From assembly GCF_050947875.1 (NCBI RefSeq), contig NC_134569.1, positions 209,195,627-209,259,626 on the forward strand: a stretch of 64,000 bases of DNA, given 5' to 3'. This document shows, piece by piece, positions 1 through 11,264 of the stretch (positions are counted from its first letter, which is position 1; the number at the start of each line of letters is the position of its first letter). The position numbers and the translations under genes were made by a program. Source of the DNA: Dermacentor variabilis. Its lineage: Eukaryota > Arthropoda > Arachnida > Ixodida > Ixodidae. Below the pieces are notes generated by a model that searched no databases, was not told where the DNA came from, and worked only from the letters and a program-made list of their open reading frames with translations.

Positions 1-287
1 CACCTGTGTACTTCATTCCACCTGTGTACTTCAATAAGCTCACAGGAACCTAAATGACCGCACAACAGTTTGGAAATTCTCGCAAGGATCGGCACTGACC
101 GATCAAAGCTCTGCATCGGAAGATACATGTTGACATCATGAACTACTTTTTCAACAAGCTACGCTTCACAGTCACAAATAAAGGCATAGAAAACTACTTA
201 GTAAGTGGATTTGTTGGAAATCTGAGATGAATTTGTGAAATATGTGGAGAATTAGAGGTAGTTTCAGAACATTTACAAGACATGTCC
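1..287. other. Non-coding flank, nothing recognised
   Basis: AT-rich sequence. A near-exact short repeat of 'cacctgtgtacttca' stands at the very start. I see no credible open reading frame, splice-site pair or family similarity. Confidence 0.4.
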
Positions 288-1019
288 TTAAGAGGAAGGT
301 TTAGCTCGGGAGCGCCTATCTAAATACATGTAAAAAGAGAATTCGTTTTTCTCGGCAACCACTGCACCAATTTTGACGAGATTTGTTGCATTTAAAAGAA
401 AAACTTAAAGTCTACTGACTGTTGGTTTCGAATTTTTGAGTTAGGGCGTCAATCCTTTATTAAAAACTGGCGAAAATCCGAAATTTCCAAAAAATAAAAC
501 TGCCAAGTTTACAACTCCGTAACTACTAAAGGAAAAACGATAATAGAATTCTGTGAAATGCATCTAATAGTACATCCAAAGCGGACAAAATTGATATATT
601 ACACATGAATCTCAAAAAATTTAGTAACATGGAAATACAGCTTTTGCAGAACCCTTGTAAACAACGTAACAAATTCACGTAAGATGTAAAATGACACATT
701 GAATTTGTCCGCTTTCAATGATCTAATGGGTGCCGTTGACAGAACCGCGATATCTGTTTTTGATAAAGAGCTATCAATTTTTTAAAATTGCGCTTCTATT
801 TTTTTCAAACGGTCAAATATTTGAAAATCGTTATAAGAAAATTGAAGCCCTAAATAGAAATTCCGCTTCCAACAGTCACTAGAATTCAACTTTCTCTTTC
901 AAATGCAACAAATTTCATTAAAATCGGTCCAGAGGTTATCTCATAAAAACGTTTTTGCGTTTTACATGTATTTGAATAGGCCGCGTCGGAGTTGGGCCCG
1001 AGCTAAAGCTTCCTCTTAA
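288..1019. mobile_element. Foldback (long terminal inverted repeat) element bounded by TTAA
   Basis: The left end reads TTAAGAGGAAGgTTTAGCTCGGG and the right end is its reverse complement with few mismatches, finishing CTTCCTCTTAA. The similarity continues inward for about 330-350 bp on each side: for example ATACATGTAAAA, GATTTGTTGCATTTAAAAG and CTGACTGTTGG on the left have inverted partners on the right, so almost the whole 732-bp element folds on itself. No protein is encoded. The TTAA tetranucleotide at both edges (288-291 and 1016-1019) is the target site used by piggyBac-type transposases, which suggests a non-autonomous piggyBac-driven MITE. That assignment is inference, because TTAA could also be part of the repeat. 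Confidence 0.7.
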
Positions 1020-3239
1020 TATTGATCGAATTCTGCAATACAATGTAATGAGGATGCTACACCAATCAATAAAGCTGAACCATATTAAATGAAAAGGAAG
1101 CTTTCACGCTCACATAGCAGCCTTGTTCATAATTATAGGAACAAATATCCTCAAATAATTTGCTAAATAGGCCTGAACAGGGGCAGCAGGCAGCAAGCAG
1201 AAACAGAGATGAGTTCGCTATCAGTCGTATTTAATGTGTGCTGTGAGATCCTTGTTCTCTAGCAATAACACGCCTTCCCCAGTCACTTGAGAAAGTTTTG
1301 TCTATTGTACAAACCTACCATAAGAAGCCAATACGCTTTCTTTTTTTTTTCACTTTTAGTCTTACTGAAGATAGTGCAGCATCCATTTTTTACGCTTTAG
1401 AATGTTTCACCCCAGCCAGGTGGGCTTCAACAGAAATTTGCGCTTCATGTAGTACACTTAATTTATTGACCACCTTATCAGTGATTGCCAGACTGATTTA
1501 GGTACTATCACAAAGCTGCGAATTTTGGCATGCAAAAAGCATCAACTTGCTCGAACACCCTATTTAATCAAGAGCGCCATCACTGACACATGGATTACCA
1601 TAAAGTGCATGCCAAACCTGCATTAATTTCGGGAGCAGCTATGATCTAATATGTTCATAAGCAGGAACCCTTAATACATCAATCAGTATACTACATCGGA
1701 ACTATTCCATATTTCATACTTTGCAAGCTACGCTACGAAAACAACACTAGTAGCACTGTCATCACTCTGCACATTCAAAGCGCAGTTATATTTTAATCTG
1801 CAAGCTTGCAACAGAATAACTGCGTCATATAGTGCACCTACATTAGGTTACATCAAATAATGTGCTATTCGTGCTCCTTTGTACTTCGACTGCGCGGCAT
1901 AAAAAGAGTTTGGTCATAAATGCAAGTGGTGTACTGTGGACAGTGGTAGCAGGAACATGCCATTCTGCTCATTCGGTGATAATAGATAGTTTCACATCAT
2001 GGAGGAAAGAAACAAAATAGGAGAGGCCCTGACATCACATTTTTGAAGTCTGAAGTGCAGCCATGTTAGTGCGCCATCTCCCTTTGTGCCTCCAATCAGC
2101 TTGCCGAAGCAGATAGGTGTGAGGTTTTAATTTGCATTGCTATGAGCCGCTGGAAGTGTGTGCTGCTGACGTGCGTCAGAACAAAGCCTATGAAACTTCT
2201 GTAAGATTATTAGTGAAGCAGACGTGCTCCTGCGTTTTTCTGTGGCATATTAAAGAACATGACAAAGACCTACACCGTAATTAGTTGAGTATGTGTGTGT
2301 TGCTGGCTGGCTGACAGATCTAAAACTATCAAGCTTACACACACTTCAAGGTCAGCTTGTCTCAGAAACAGAATGTACTGCAAGAGAGACATAGGCTGAA
2401 AAAGCTCTTAGGAGGCCAAGAACAGCAGCAACAGCTTCAGGAGTGCGGTTGCTATGGCAACGTTCATGTTTGGCACACCAGTCCCAGTGCTCTTTTGTGA
2501 AAAACAGGTGACTTCCGCCACACACTCAACTGATCCAGGCTAGCCAGGACCTCTCCTATGCTTTCTTTTCTCCATGGCTCGTATCGGTAATGCCTTCTAA
2601 GTAAATATATCGCATTTTGTAACCTAAAACTCGGGACATGTAATGTAGCATTAAATTAGATGAAACGTACTTAAGCCTTTCATACATATGGCAGACATTT
2701 TGCCTTCAAATGCAGAGTGAGAAAATGCCTTTGCAGCATTGCCTGCTATTATATGAAATAGAGTACAACTGTTCCCAGAGATGCGAAATAATGACAAATT
2801 GCTCCAACCAACCAGTATGCAAAAACCGCATTCCCAGTGAAAACCTGTTCACACATATCTTGCACGCGGCAAGAACGTGCAGCACATGCTTATGAAGACA
2901 GCATATGGAATGAGACAAGATGGAGAGCGGTCTTCTTTCTCTTACTCTGCTCTTTCCTATTCCATCTTCCTCTGCTCGTGCTGCAAGTACTTGCAATGTC
3001 GCACAGCTAGCCTTAAGGAATGTTGCACACTGCAACAACTTACAAAAGGATACAAGAAAAGAAGAAAAAAAGACCAAGTGTGGCAGCAGAACTACAGAAA
3101 GATTACACTCAGTGGTGTACTGCGCCTTTTTGCATGCCTGCTGTACTTAGCTATATCCTGAAACTGGCTAAAGCATGTTGGCGCTGTGCGTGTCAAAATT
3201 ATTCTGTGTCCTCGTACTGTCACCCGGCATTGTGTTATA
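1020..3239. other. Non-coding interval, nothing recognised
   Basis: About 2.2 kb of AT-rich sequence. Short overlapping ORFs around 2.7-3.3 kb on both strands show no domain signature and no frame consistency, so I treat them as chance. No tRNA, repeat array or TE protein remnant is visible. Confidence 0.4.
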
Positions 3240-3897
3240 CAGGGTGTTTCAGCGAACAATTTCAAAATTTTGTAAAGGTTGCCTGTGGCAGATAGCTAAA
3301 TTCTAGTTTATCAGCCGGTCTACTCGAAGTGGCAGAGACAACTTGCACAAAAAATTAAAATGCAAGAGTGATTAATTAACAAGAATTCACGAATTAATTT
3401 TACCTAATTATCTTATGACCCATATTGCAATTTACAACTTACAGCAGTGGACTTGGCAAGACGGATCCACTTGGAACGAATTCTCAGGACGACACTAGTT
3501 TGGAGATATAAGTTCCCGAACACTGCAGAGAAATTCTTTGGCATTCCAATTGTGATTCAGTGCATGAAACGACGTTTTGTTGAAAAATTAACTGGAACGA
3601 CAATGCATTTCTCCGCAAAGCTCGGGAATTTATATCTCGAAACTGGTATCATCTTGAAAATTCATTCCAAGTGGATCCGCCTTGCAAACTCGACGGCTAT
3701 AATTTGTAAATTGCAATATGGGCCATAATGTAATTAGTCCAAAACTTAGTGGGTTTTTACTAATTAGTCGATTGTGCATCACAATTTTTTTGCAAGTATT
3801 GTCTGCCACTTCGAGTAGACCAGCTCAAGAACTTGAATTGTGATATCTGCCACAGGCATGTTTTAAAGTTTTTGAAAGTGTTTGTTAAAACACCCTG
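3240..3897. mobile_element. Foldback/MITE element with CAGGGTG termini
   Basis: The left end is CAGGGTGTTTcagc and the right end ttAAAACACCCTG. The two halves are imperfect inverted copies over roughly 310-330 bp each. The matched blocks include 'cctgtggcagata', 'ggtctactcgaagtggcag', 'cccatattgcaatttacaa' and 'ggatccacttggaa'. It is non-coding; the 93-aa ORF at 3447-3728 simply crosses the arms. Fragments of the same family occur near 8405-8520 and 23826-23885. CAGGGTG-ended foldback repeats are common in arthropod genomes, but I cannot name the transposase that moves this one, and no clear target duplication is visible. Confidence 0.7.
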
Positions 3898-6343
3898 CAT
3901 ATCCTGAAGGCTATATGTGCTTTCGGCACAGCAAAAACAAACTTGGCTATGTGCTTAATGAACATTCAAGTCTGCCTACTGCTTCACTGCAACTACACAG
4001 AATTGACTAAGGACAAGAGACAGGTGTTGTGAACTACATGCAGCTTTTGAGTTACATTCAGCTTTTCAGTGCACTAGAACAAGAAAACAGAGTCACACGG
4101 TAGCTAGTCCGGATACACAACAGTGTTGTCAAAAAGAAAACAAAGAATAATGCAGAAGCTACCTTTATTGATTGTTTCATGTGAAGCATTTCTGAAAGCT
4201 ATAGACGATGCAAATGTATGAACAGAGTCAGGACAATAGTATGATGACAACATGATAACGCTGAAATGACAATGCTGAGGTATGTTGAATTCGCTTGCAC
4301 CACCTGAACCAGTTCACGAGTTGCATATTGCCCTTTGTTTCAGCGGTGCTGCAATGACACTCTCTGAGGCATGCCGTTTGTTTCAAAAGGTGCTGGAAAG
4401 GTGGAGGCTGTTCCACGATTTTGATGCATCCTCTCTACTGTTAGTGCCAACTTCGTGCAAACGTACAGGCGCGAAACAGCAGTGCAGCAGACAAAACAGC
4501 AAACATGCGGAAGCGCCGTCAAAACCCTGTTTATGTGCACCTGCAGAGTCGATCGAAGCGAAAGTGTACTTGCATATCAGAAGCCAACCATACTAGCAGT
4601 TCTCAGGACTTCTCAAACTTCTGCATTCCGTGCACATTAGTCGGCAAAAGCAAAGCAGCTGCACCGCGTCTGCACCTTGACATTCGTTTCAAATATCGTG
4701 CTGTGTCTGCGCCGAACAAATCGAGCTGCACAATTTCTGAACTTCTCGTGAACCGCCGGGAACTGGTTCACAGTGGTGCAGGCGAATCGAATGGGCCTCT
4801 GTTATGATAACCATGGTGTTCTCACACCATGGTATGACAATGGGTTGACGACAGTGCAATCGCTACGACAAACTGATGTCACGACGACGCGACAACTACA
4901 CAATGCCGCCGATGGCGAAATTACGAGGAGAGCATCGCATGCGACAATGCAGTGGCAGCAACAGAGAAAAAATGGCAGAAAGATGACAATGACATGACAA
5001 CAAAAGAATAGTCACAATGTCATATAGGCAATGAAATGAGAGCATGACGGCAGCGTGTTGCTGTTGGAGCTCAAGTCTTCAGTCAAGTGCATTACCTGCC
5101 ACTGCAGCCTGCCCTAATTCGCTCTACCTATATGCTATGCCTGAACTCTGTCCGGTAATGGCCAATCCGGCCACTTTAATTGGCATTATATCCAGTGTTT
5201 GTTTGCACTATGTCCGTTACTAGCCAATCAGGCTGCTTTAAGTCGCACTATATCTGGTGCTTGTTCGCACCATGCCCGGCGGCTTTCCGAGTTGCACTGT
5301 CTCCAGGATCAGCCAACATATTGTGGATACATTGTCACATCCTTGCTCCGATGCGACTAGGCAAAAAAAATTGCTTCGCATTAAAAAAAAGAAAGGCAGT
5401 CGCAAGGAGCTGTATAAATTCCAAATCTTCCCTATTACTGCTGCTGAATATTCAATTAGGGTAGCTGCAGCATCGGTAGTTTAGCTGACCAACGTTTCAT
5501 AAATATATGGCCTTCTATTATCAATATCATAGTTATAGGAGAGGTAGACTATCTCGGTACTCCAGTGACGCTGCCAGTCGTGCTGCCAGGAAGTTTGGCG
5601 CTTGGTAACAAGTGATAACTCAAATGGAGAACAGGTTAATGAAAACTTGATGGGATAATTGGTTCGTAATTCTAAGAAAAACCTTTGTGTTAGTCTGTTT
5701 CGCTAAGAACAAGTCAAATGCGCTGGTTTATAGAAACTGAGAGGCAGTCTTGGTTCTGAATTTGACGAATTCGTGCAGTTCAGTAACAATGAAACGTAGA
5801 TATTTCATTGTAACAAGAGAATTTCACATGAAAATGGAGGCTTAGGCGGCTAACAGAGGTAGAACAAGGGGCATATTATCGGCCATGCGCTGGAGTGATG
5901 ACAAAACGTGATATTAAGCTCTTGAGCACAATTAATCAGTTCTGAACTTCCTGCTGGATTGCGTTCACGATCGACACGTGCCGCAAGGAACACCGCATTC
6001 CCCCACGTCTAGGGTCCAGGCGCGTATTGCACTCGGGGGATCGAACATGGGTAAGACGTACAGGCCTCAGATACCATACGCGTGGCCGTAGATACCATAC
6101 GCGACTTTTACTCCACTGGCACACTGGTATTATCAGCGACATTAAGAGCCGATACTCAGGGTGCGTTCAATTGAGCGCGCGGCGCGTAATCTCACTGGTA
6201 GCGCCAGTGTGCCAATAAAAAGCGCGGAAATCCGCGGATATCTCCGGCCAAGCGCCCACGCGTTGCTAACATATGAAATTTGTACAGCACAAGGTGCAGT
6301 CATTTCTAACCAACAACAACAACAAAGAAGCTGTCGTACTCAC
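3898..6343. other. Non-coding interval, nothing firm
   Basis: ORFs of 60-104 aa overlap on both strands around 4.2-4.8 kb and show no family signature. A 20-bp unit containing 'gataccatacgcg' is tandemly doubled at about 6069-6102. I cannot support any gene here, although downstream exons of the minus-strand 6.3-kb exon would have to lie in this interval if that gene is real. Confidence 0.35.
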
Positions 6344-6537
6344 CCACTGCTAACACTATCGCTGGTGCTGCTGGCTTCCCCTCATCCCACACAATGTCCA
6401 GCGGCTCCTTGTAAGCTTTCGACAGCGGCGGCTGGGTCCTCAAATAAACTCATGCCTACAGCCGCGTCAGCCACGTTTTTAATGGGATACACGTCCCATT
6501 TGTTTTCTGACACCCACTTAACCAAAACGTGGTCCAT
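6344..6537 (-). pseudogene. Candidate first coding exon, BEND5-like N-terminal domain
   Basis: Reading the minus strand from the ATG at 6537, the peptide starts MDHVLVKWVSENKWDVYP and continues with an acidic stretch (LFEDPAAAVES). After a one-base frame change near 6430 the next frame gives IVWDEGKPAAPAIVLAVG, which ends exactly at a strong splice donor (G|GTGAGT, 6343). The order 'V.W...E.KWDVYP', then 'V.WE.GK.PA.ILA.G', is what I recall from the N-terminal domain of tick and vertebrate BEN-domain proteins of the BEND5 type, which act in the nucleus as DNA-binding regulators. Upstream in-frame codons extend the ORF to 6702, but the ATG at 6537 fits the domain best. The frame change means this is a relic, or one indel error in a real gene. 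No downstream BEN exon was identified, so the assignment is tentative. Confidence 0.4.
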
Positions 6538-7265
6538 AACTATTACTGCGTAGTGTGCAGGACCAATGGCAGGACTGAATACAACCACGTGCGTATGCTG
6601 CGCGCGTAGGATAGCAAGGGCCGAACTACCGCGCGCGTATTGTATAAATATCAAAATTGCATTGGATAGGATCGGATCGGTTGAATTTTTCACTTGAAGC
6701 AACAGTTTTTCACTTTAAGCAACAGTGTTCACTTTCAGCAACAGTGCAAATCTCAAAGCCCATGCTTTCACGTACTACAGGCGCCAAAAGTGACGTCAAG
6801 GTTGCCATATTGTAAAAATAACATTAAGCGATTGAAAGCTTGGTTACGTGAATCAAAGTTAATGAAAAGTTAATTTCGTTCAAATCAAGATGGCTTAAAA
6901 ACAAGTAAATACAATTTCAGCGTGCGCACGCGCGCACCTCAGTTTCTGTTTCCAGGAAACTAAAAGGCCAGGAGCAAACGGCGCTCACCGCACCTGGGTC
7001 CTACCTCATGCGTTCTATACACGGAATACAGCTACAAACAGCCGTGTAACATTTTATTATATTCATTAGACATGACAAACTCAGACACTGAGAATTCATA
7101 GTTTCAACAAGATATAAAGTAAGGTATGCGTCAATACATTGAAGCGCTGATGTACAAAAAAGTGATCAAGGCTTTATCATTGTTAAGAAACGCAGAAATC
7201 AGTCATCAAAACACATGGGCACCGCACATACATGCACACAATGTTGCAAGAGCTACAACACTTTG

Positions 7266-7268
<3 letters not shown>

Positions 7269-7319
<51 letters not shown>
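7269..7319. repeat. (TA)n microsatellite
   Basis: About 25 uninterrupted AT dinucleotides. The Tyr-Ile-Tyr-Ile ORF across it (7126-7467) is an artefact of the repeat. Confidence 0.95.
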
Positions 7320-7320
<1 letters not shown>

Positions 7321-7862
7321 GCATTAAAAAGTATCATCAGCGCTTATCATAATTTTCAATCGTGGGAAGAAAAGTATGGTCAAAACGTATATCGCACATG
7401 TACAAAAAAGAAGAGAGAGCCTCGGTATGCCTTATGCAGTTGCACAGAAGGTAACACTGAATTCTGAAATTTTCGATATAGAGACAGCGGCTTGAGGTTG
7501 ACCATATTAGCACTGTCACATGTGGAGTTCCTTTTTTTTTTTTTTTTTTGAGAGACGTTAGAGGCGGTACTGTATGCTTTCTACGTTTAGTTAGCATGTT
7601 CATGCAGACCTGGCAACGTGGTTTGTGCAGCTCTAGCGAACTATCGCGTAAATTGTTAGTTCTAGCTCTACATATTTTCTACAAATATGTGCATAACACG
7701 ATGGCTTTGAGCAGAAATGTACTGTGCTTCCTAAAGTCATAAGGATTAGATTAGCGTGATGTTCACTGTTAGGTGACTTAGCTTTTTAGTGTATTGAACG
7801 GTACATTAAACTTGACAGCTCAAGTTAAGACATCATCATACCGTTTAGGAGACACAAAAATA

Positions 7863-7866
<4 letters not shown>

Positions 7867-7902
<36 letters not shown>
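7867..7902. repeat. (AT)n microsatellite
   Basis: About 18 uninterrupted AT dinucleotides in non-coding sequence. Confidence 0.95.
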
Positions 7903-7905
<3 letters not shown>

Positions 7906-8404
7906 TGAGAAATTATATGATGCTCTAGACGCCACACCGACCCTACCGAGCCCACGATGAAGTGCGCTTTTTATCTATAGATACGGCACAATAATAAGAG
8001 CATTGTGACTGAAGTTAAGGTCAAGGTCCATGCAGTACATTTCAGTGACCATTAATGTAATCGCCGATATACTTCAATAAGAAGCTGTAAAATATTGCAA
8101 TCGAAATCAATTATAACGCAATATCGAGAGCAGTAGCAGTCAGATCGTATCAAGCGGCTTTTCGTAAGGCAAAGCTTATTTTTATAGGAATAGAAAATGA
8201 ATAAAACGGCAACCGCTTCTTGCTTGTTTGTTGAAGTAACCAGTTTTACCAACTTGTCACCTAATTAACATCGCACAGGACGCTCAATTAAGACCTGACC
8301 ATGGGCCCATAAGTGAACGAACCCATGCCTGGCGCAAGTGAGGCCCGCGGCTGAGCCAGCCAAAGGAAAACTTCGCTGCACAGTTTATGAACGAATATGT
8401 GTAA

Positions 8405-8520
8405 AAACTGGCGTCATTCCTGGATTTTCGTTCCAAGTGAATATCGCTTGTGAGCTCCACAAGCTTCAATTCGCAAATTGCAATACGTGCTCTAATTAAG
8501 CAGTTCATTCGCAAAAATTT
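8405..8520 (+). repeat. Internal fragment of the CAGGGTG foldback family
   Basis: The blocks 'aactgg', 'ttcgttccaagtg', 'gcaaattgcaata' and 'ctaattaa' occur in the same order and spacing as in the right arm of the element at 3240-3897. The terminal CAGGGTG ends are not present, so this is a solitary relic. Confidence 0.5.
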
Positions 8521-9014
8521 CTTACTCCATTGTACAATTTAATTTCTTTAGAGAACAAGACCCACCTGCTTTGTGGAGGGCAAAAGTATAGCCTTCCCCC
8601 CAAACTCATATTTTAACACTTCACTTTCTGCCCGACTGTTAGAATAACGAGAGTAACAATCCCCATTCGATCTAGGTAGTGCTTGCCTCAAAACAACAAC
8701 TTAGGTCTACGTAGCGGCTCAACCTCCAGCAGGCTATGTGCTCACAGTTTCGCATGCGCGTTGTTCGTGATCAAGTGCCCAGCAAGATTTATTTATTTGT
8801 ATTGATTCATTCAATGCTGCCAGCAAGCTTCTGGGCGCCAAGGCAGGAGTGGGTACATTAAATTTAAGTTACTTTGGTACAAATCATTGCCGTGCAGTTA
8901 CGACGAAAGAACGATAAAAGACAAACACCAATAAGAGTTATATAACGAACCATCAACACTTGCATCGCCGTGTGTTCGTCTTCGCTGTCGTCTGTGTGCC
9001 CCGTTTGCACTAAT

Positions 9015-9250
9015 AATATAAAGGGAGGAAAATGCACGGGCTAAATTCGCAATATGGCGAGGCACGCCGCATTGAGGCTATCCGGAATAATTTTGGCAGC
9101 CCCAGGTTCTAGTTTAACGTTCACATAAATATATATACACGAGCGTTTCTTGCATTTCGCTTCAACTGAAGTGCGGCCGTCGCTGCCGGTATCGGAGCCG
9201 CGATCTCGAGCTTAGCAGTGCAATGCCATAACCAATAAGCAACCACGGTG
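9015..9250 (-). mobile_element. tRNA-derived SINE (Ruka-like), full-length but diverged
   Basis: On the minus strand a tRNA-like head (about 9250-9180) carries an A-box-like TTGGTTATGG and a B-box-like region around 'ctcgagatcgcggctccgat'. This is followed by a body with 'GTGAACGTTAAACTAGAACC', 'CAAAATTATTCCGGA' and 'GCGGCGTGCCTC'. The body matches the younger copy at 48113-48309 and the tick consensus I recall for Ruka-like SINEs. Such elements are RNA polymerase III transcripts spread by LINE machinery. The copy has many substitutions and no clear target duplication. Confidence 0.7.
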
Positions 9251-9394
9251 GTTACGCTGCACATCACAGAACCTTTTCAGGTTCCTCTGTGCCGTCACTA
9301 CGCCGCTGCTGATAAATTTTTGTAGGTATGTGCCAACCTACTTGAACCATCCGTCTACAGTGCACTTGTGTTACTTGTCTCCCATGTAATGTGC

Positions 9395-9510
9395 GTTGGG
9401 TGCACGTTGACGAACTCCAGGTGGTCAAAATTATTCTGGAGTGCCCCACTACGGCATCGTTCATAATTAGATTGTGGTTTTGGCTTGTAAAACACAGGCA
9501 TTTATTTTTT
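9395..9510 (+). mobile_element. 3' half of a Ruka-like SINE
   Basis: The plus strand reads 'gggtgcacgtt', 'ctccaggtggtcaaaatta', 'cactacggc', 'ttcataattagat' and 'gtggttttggc' in the order found in the body of the other SINE copies, ending in a T-rich tail. The tRNA-like promoter half is missing (5' truncation). It faces the older copy at 9015-9250 in the opposite orientation. Confidence 0.7.
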
Positions 9511-9782
9511 TTACTTCTTTGCATGGTATTTAAGCGCCGAAGAAATCTATACCCATCACTAGGCAGTTTGCCATCTAACAACACTCAGAGATACACAGGC
9601 AATTCCTCTGTGATGCTGCCACTTACATTTTGTGTTCCATATTCACACACATTGCAAGGTTAAAATTACTAAGATCAGCATTACATGTGTATGAACTCAT
9701 CTTCATTGTTACTGCTTTGTAGAAATCTGCTTTTAAAATTCTGTATTACATAAGTAAAGCTTTCTGAATTCTTAATGCTGCA

Positions 9783-9916
9783 CGATCAAGAGCACTGAAA
9801 CATTCCAGTGCAAGCATCGTCCGGTGCTTTCAAGTTGGCCCTTCGTATAGAAGGACACATGCTCTGTGGCAGTATTTACGCTGTCCTGTTTACGAAAAAC
9901 ACCGCTGGAAGTAGAA
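9783..9916 (+). repeat. 134-bp direct repeat, copy 1
   Basis: Starts 'cgatcaagagcactgaaac' and ends 'gctggaagtagaa'. It matches 10841-10974 over 134 bp with about four substitutions and no gap, 1,058 bp apart. In one frame it can be read as a short Cys/His-containing peptide (FQCKHRPVLSSWPF), so it could be a duplicated exon of the downstream CACTA-like gene. That reading is weak because a stop follows. Confidence 0.8.
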
Positions 9917-10840
9917 GGTACATGAAGAAGTTGTGGCTTTCATGTTTGTTGTGTATTCCATGAGCCTGGGCTTACAGCAGGTGAGGATTAGCGCCTTCAC
10001 TGCTTTGAGAAATAAAAGAAAGTGCAGATTTTTTTTAGACATGCATACTTTGCACCAATTTTTAGTAAAATATACACTGTGAGCAATACCTATTTCATTT
10101 TGCTGGTCGTATAGAAAAAAAAAGAGTGATTGGGTATTATTTCTGTCAGAATTGCAGGACACTGCACATGTACGCATATCCAAAAACTGGAAAATGCATG
10201 ATGAGTTAACTGGTCATCAGCACCATATGACGAGGTACCGTGCCATCGAGAGTTAAGGGGTCGAGATCAAGATGTAGCAACTTGCATTACAATCGTCCCA
10301 AAGGGAACAAATTCATTGCCGTATGCTGCTTTAATCATGCGCAATGTCGTTCCAAGGTTGGCGCCATTGTTGCCGTAATGTAGTGATGAGATAAGGGTAC
10401 ACTCTCAAGGATCCACTCGCTTCACCTGTTCTAAGTCAACTAAGCTCATGGCATTGTGAAGATAAATGTTCGCCTTCCCCCACCACCAGATTTATAGTTA
10501 AGTGCACGTTTGTGCAACACCACAACTTGTCTTACTTTCAGTGCAGACCCTGAACACAGTTCCTTGTAAACGAAATCAAAACTGATTCATAGAAAAGCTG
10601 CTATAGTAATTTATTTAGCATGTCATAAAGCTTACCAGCGTTTCTGAGGTTCAGGATCTTCGTTGAACGAAAAAAGAAGGCATGCCAGTGCTGCTTTAAA
10701 CTTTGGGTATTGTTAATGTAACATTTATGAGGGCGTCAAGTTTGAAGGCTGTGAGTAGCTTAACCATTCTTTAAGTCGGACAGCTTCATTGAAATTAGTT
10801 CCTTGGTTGCTTATTATGGACTAAACACGTCTGTTTCATA

Positions 10841-10974
10841 CGATCAAGAGCACTGAAACAGTCCAGTGCAAGCATCGTCCAGTGCTTTCAAGTTGGCCCT
10901 TCGTTTAGAAGGACACATGCTCTGTGGCAGTATTTACGCTGTCCTGTTTACGAAAAACGCCGCTGGAAGTAGAA
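10841..10974 (+). repeat. 134-bp direct repeat, copy 2
   Basis: Second copy of the repeat at 9783-9916 (about 97% identical). Its last bases run straight into the hairpin at 10973-11051, whereas copy 1 continues with unrelated sequence. Confidence 0.8.
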
Positions 10975-11051
10975 AAACGCACTGTGTTGTAATGACAAAT
11001 TATTATGAGCGAGATTCCGCTCATAATTGTCATTACAACACAGTGCGTTTT
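10973..11051. repeat. Near-perfect 79-bp hairpin
   Basis: The left arm AAAAACGCACTGTGTTGTAA with its continuation TGACAAATTATTATGAGCG pairs with the right arm CGCTCATAATTGTCATTACA with its continuation ACACAGTGCGTTTTT. There is only a 3-nt bulge and a 6-nt loop (agattc). It could be a tiny palindromic MITE, a snap-back replication product, or a pre-miRNA-like hairpin; the sequence alone does not decide. Confidence 0.85.
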
Positions 11052-11264
11052 TTTTCAATAATCTTTACTGTTTTGTATACCATGTTAGTAAAGATAGAAA
11101 CTTCAGAATAAGTAAGCCACTTCACCTTAATACTTCTGCCTTCATACACTGATTAGCATGTTTCTACGGTAGTGTTAAGATTCTTGCGGCCTGCAACTGG
11201 GCAAATGCCATATACTCAGTGCAGTGATAAGACTCCGTCGTTACATGTAGACTAATTTTTTTCA

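Noticed and set aside
2706..3161. Overlapping ORFs of 61-123 aa on both strands
   Set aside because: No domain, no codon-bias contrast between strands, no splice-site chain. Treated as chance ORFs.
5936..6142. Possible tRNA or SINE promoter (B-box-like GTTCGATCCC on the minus strand near 6030-6055)
   Set aside because: No A box at the right distance, no cloverleaf, and no SINE body follows.
7126..7467. 113-aa ORF with a Tyr-Ile run
   Set aside because: Created by the (TA)n microsatellite at 7269-7319.
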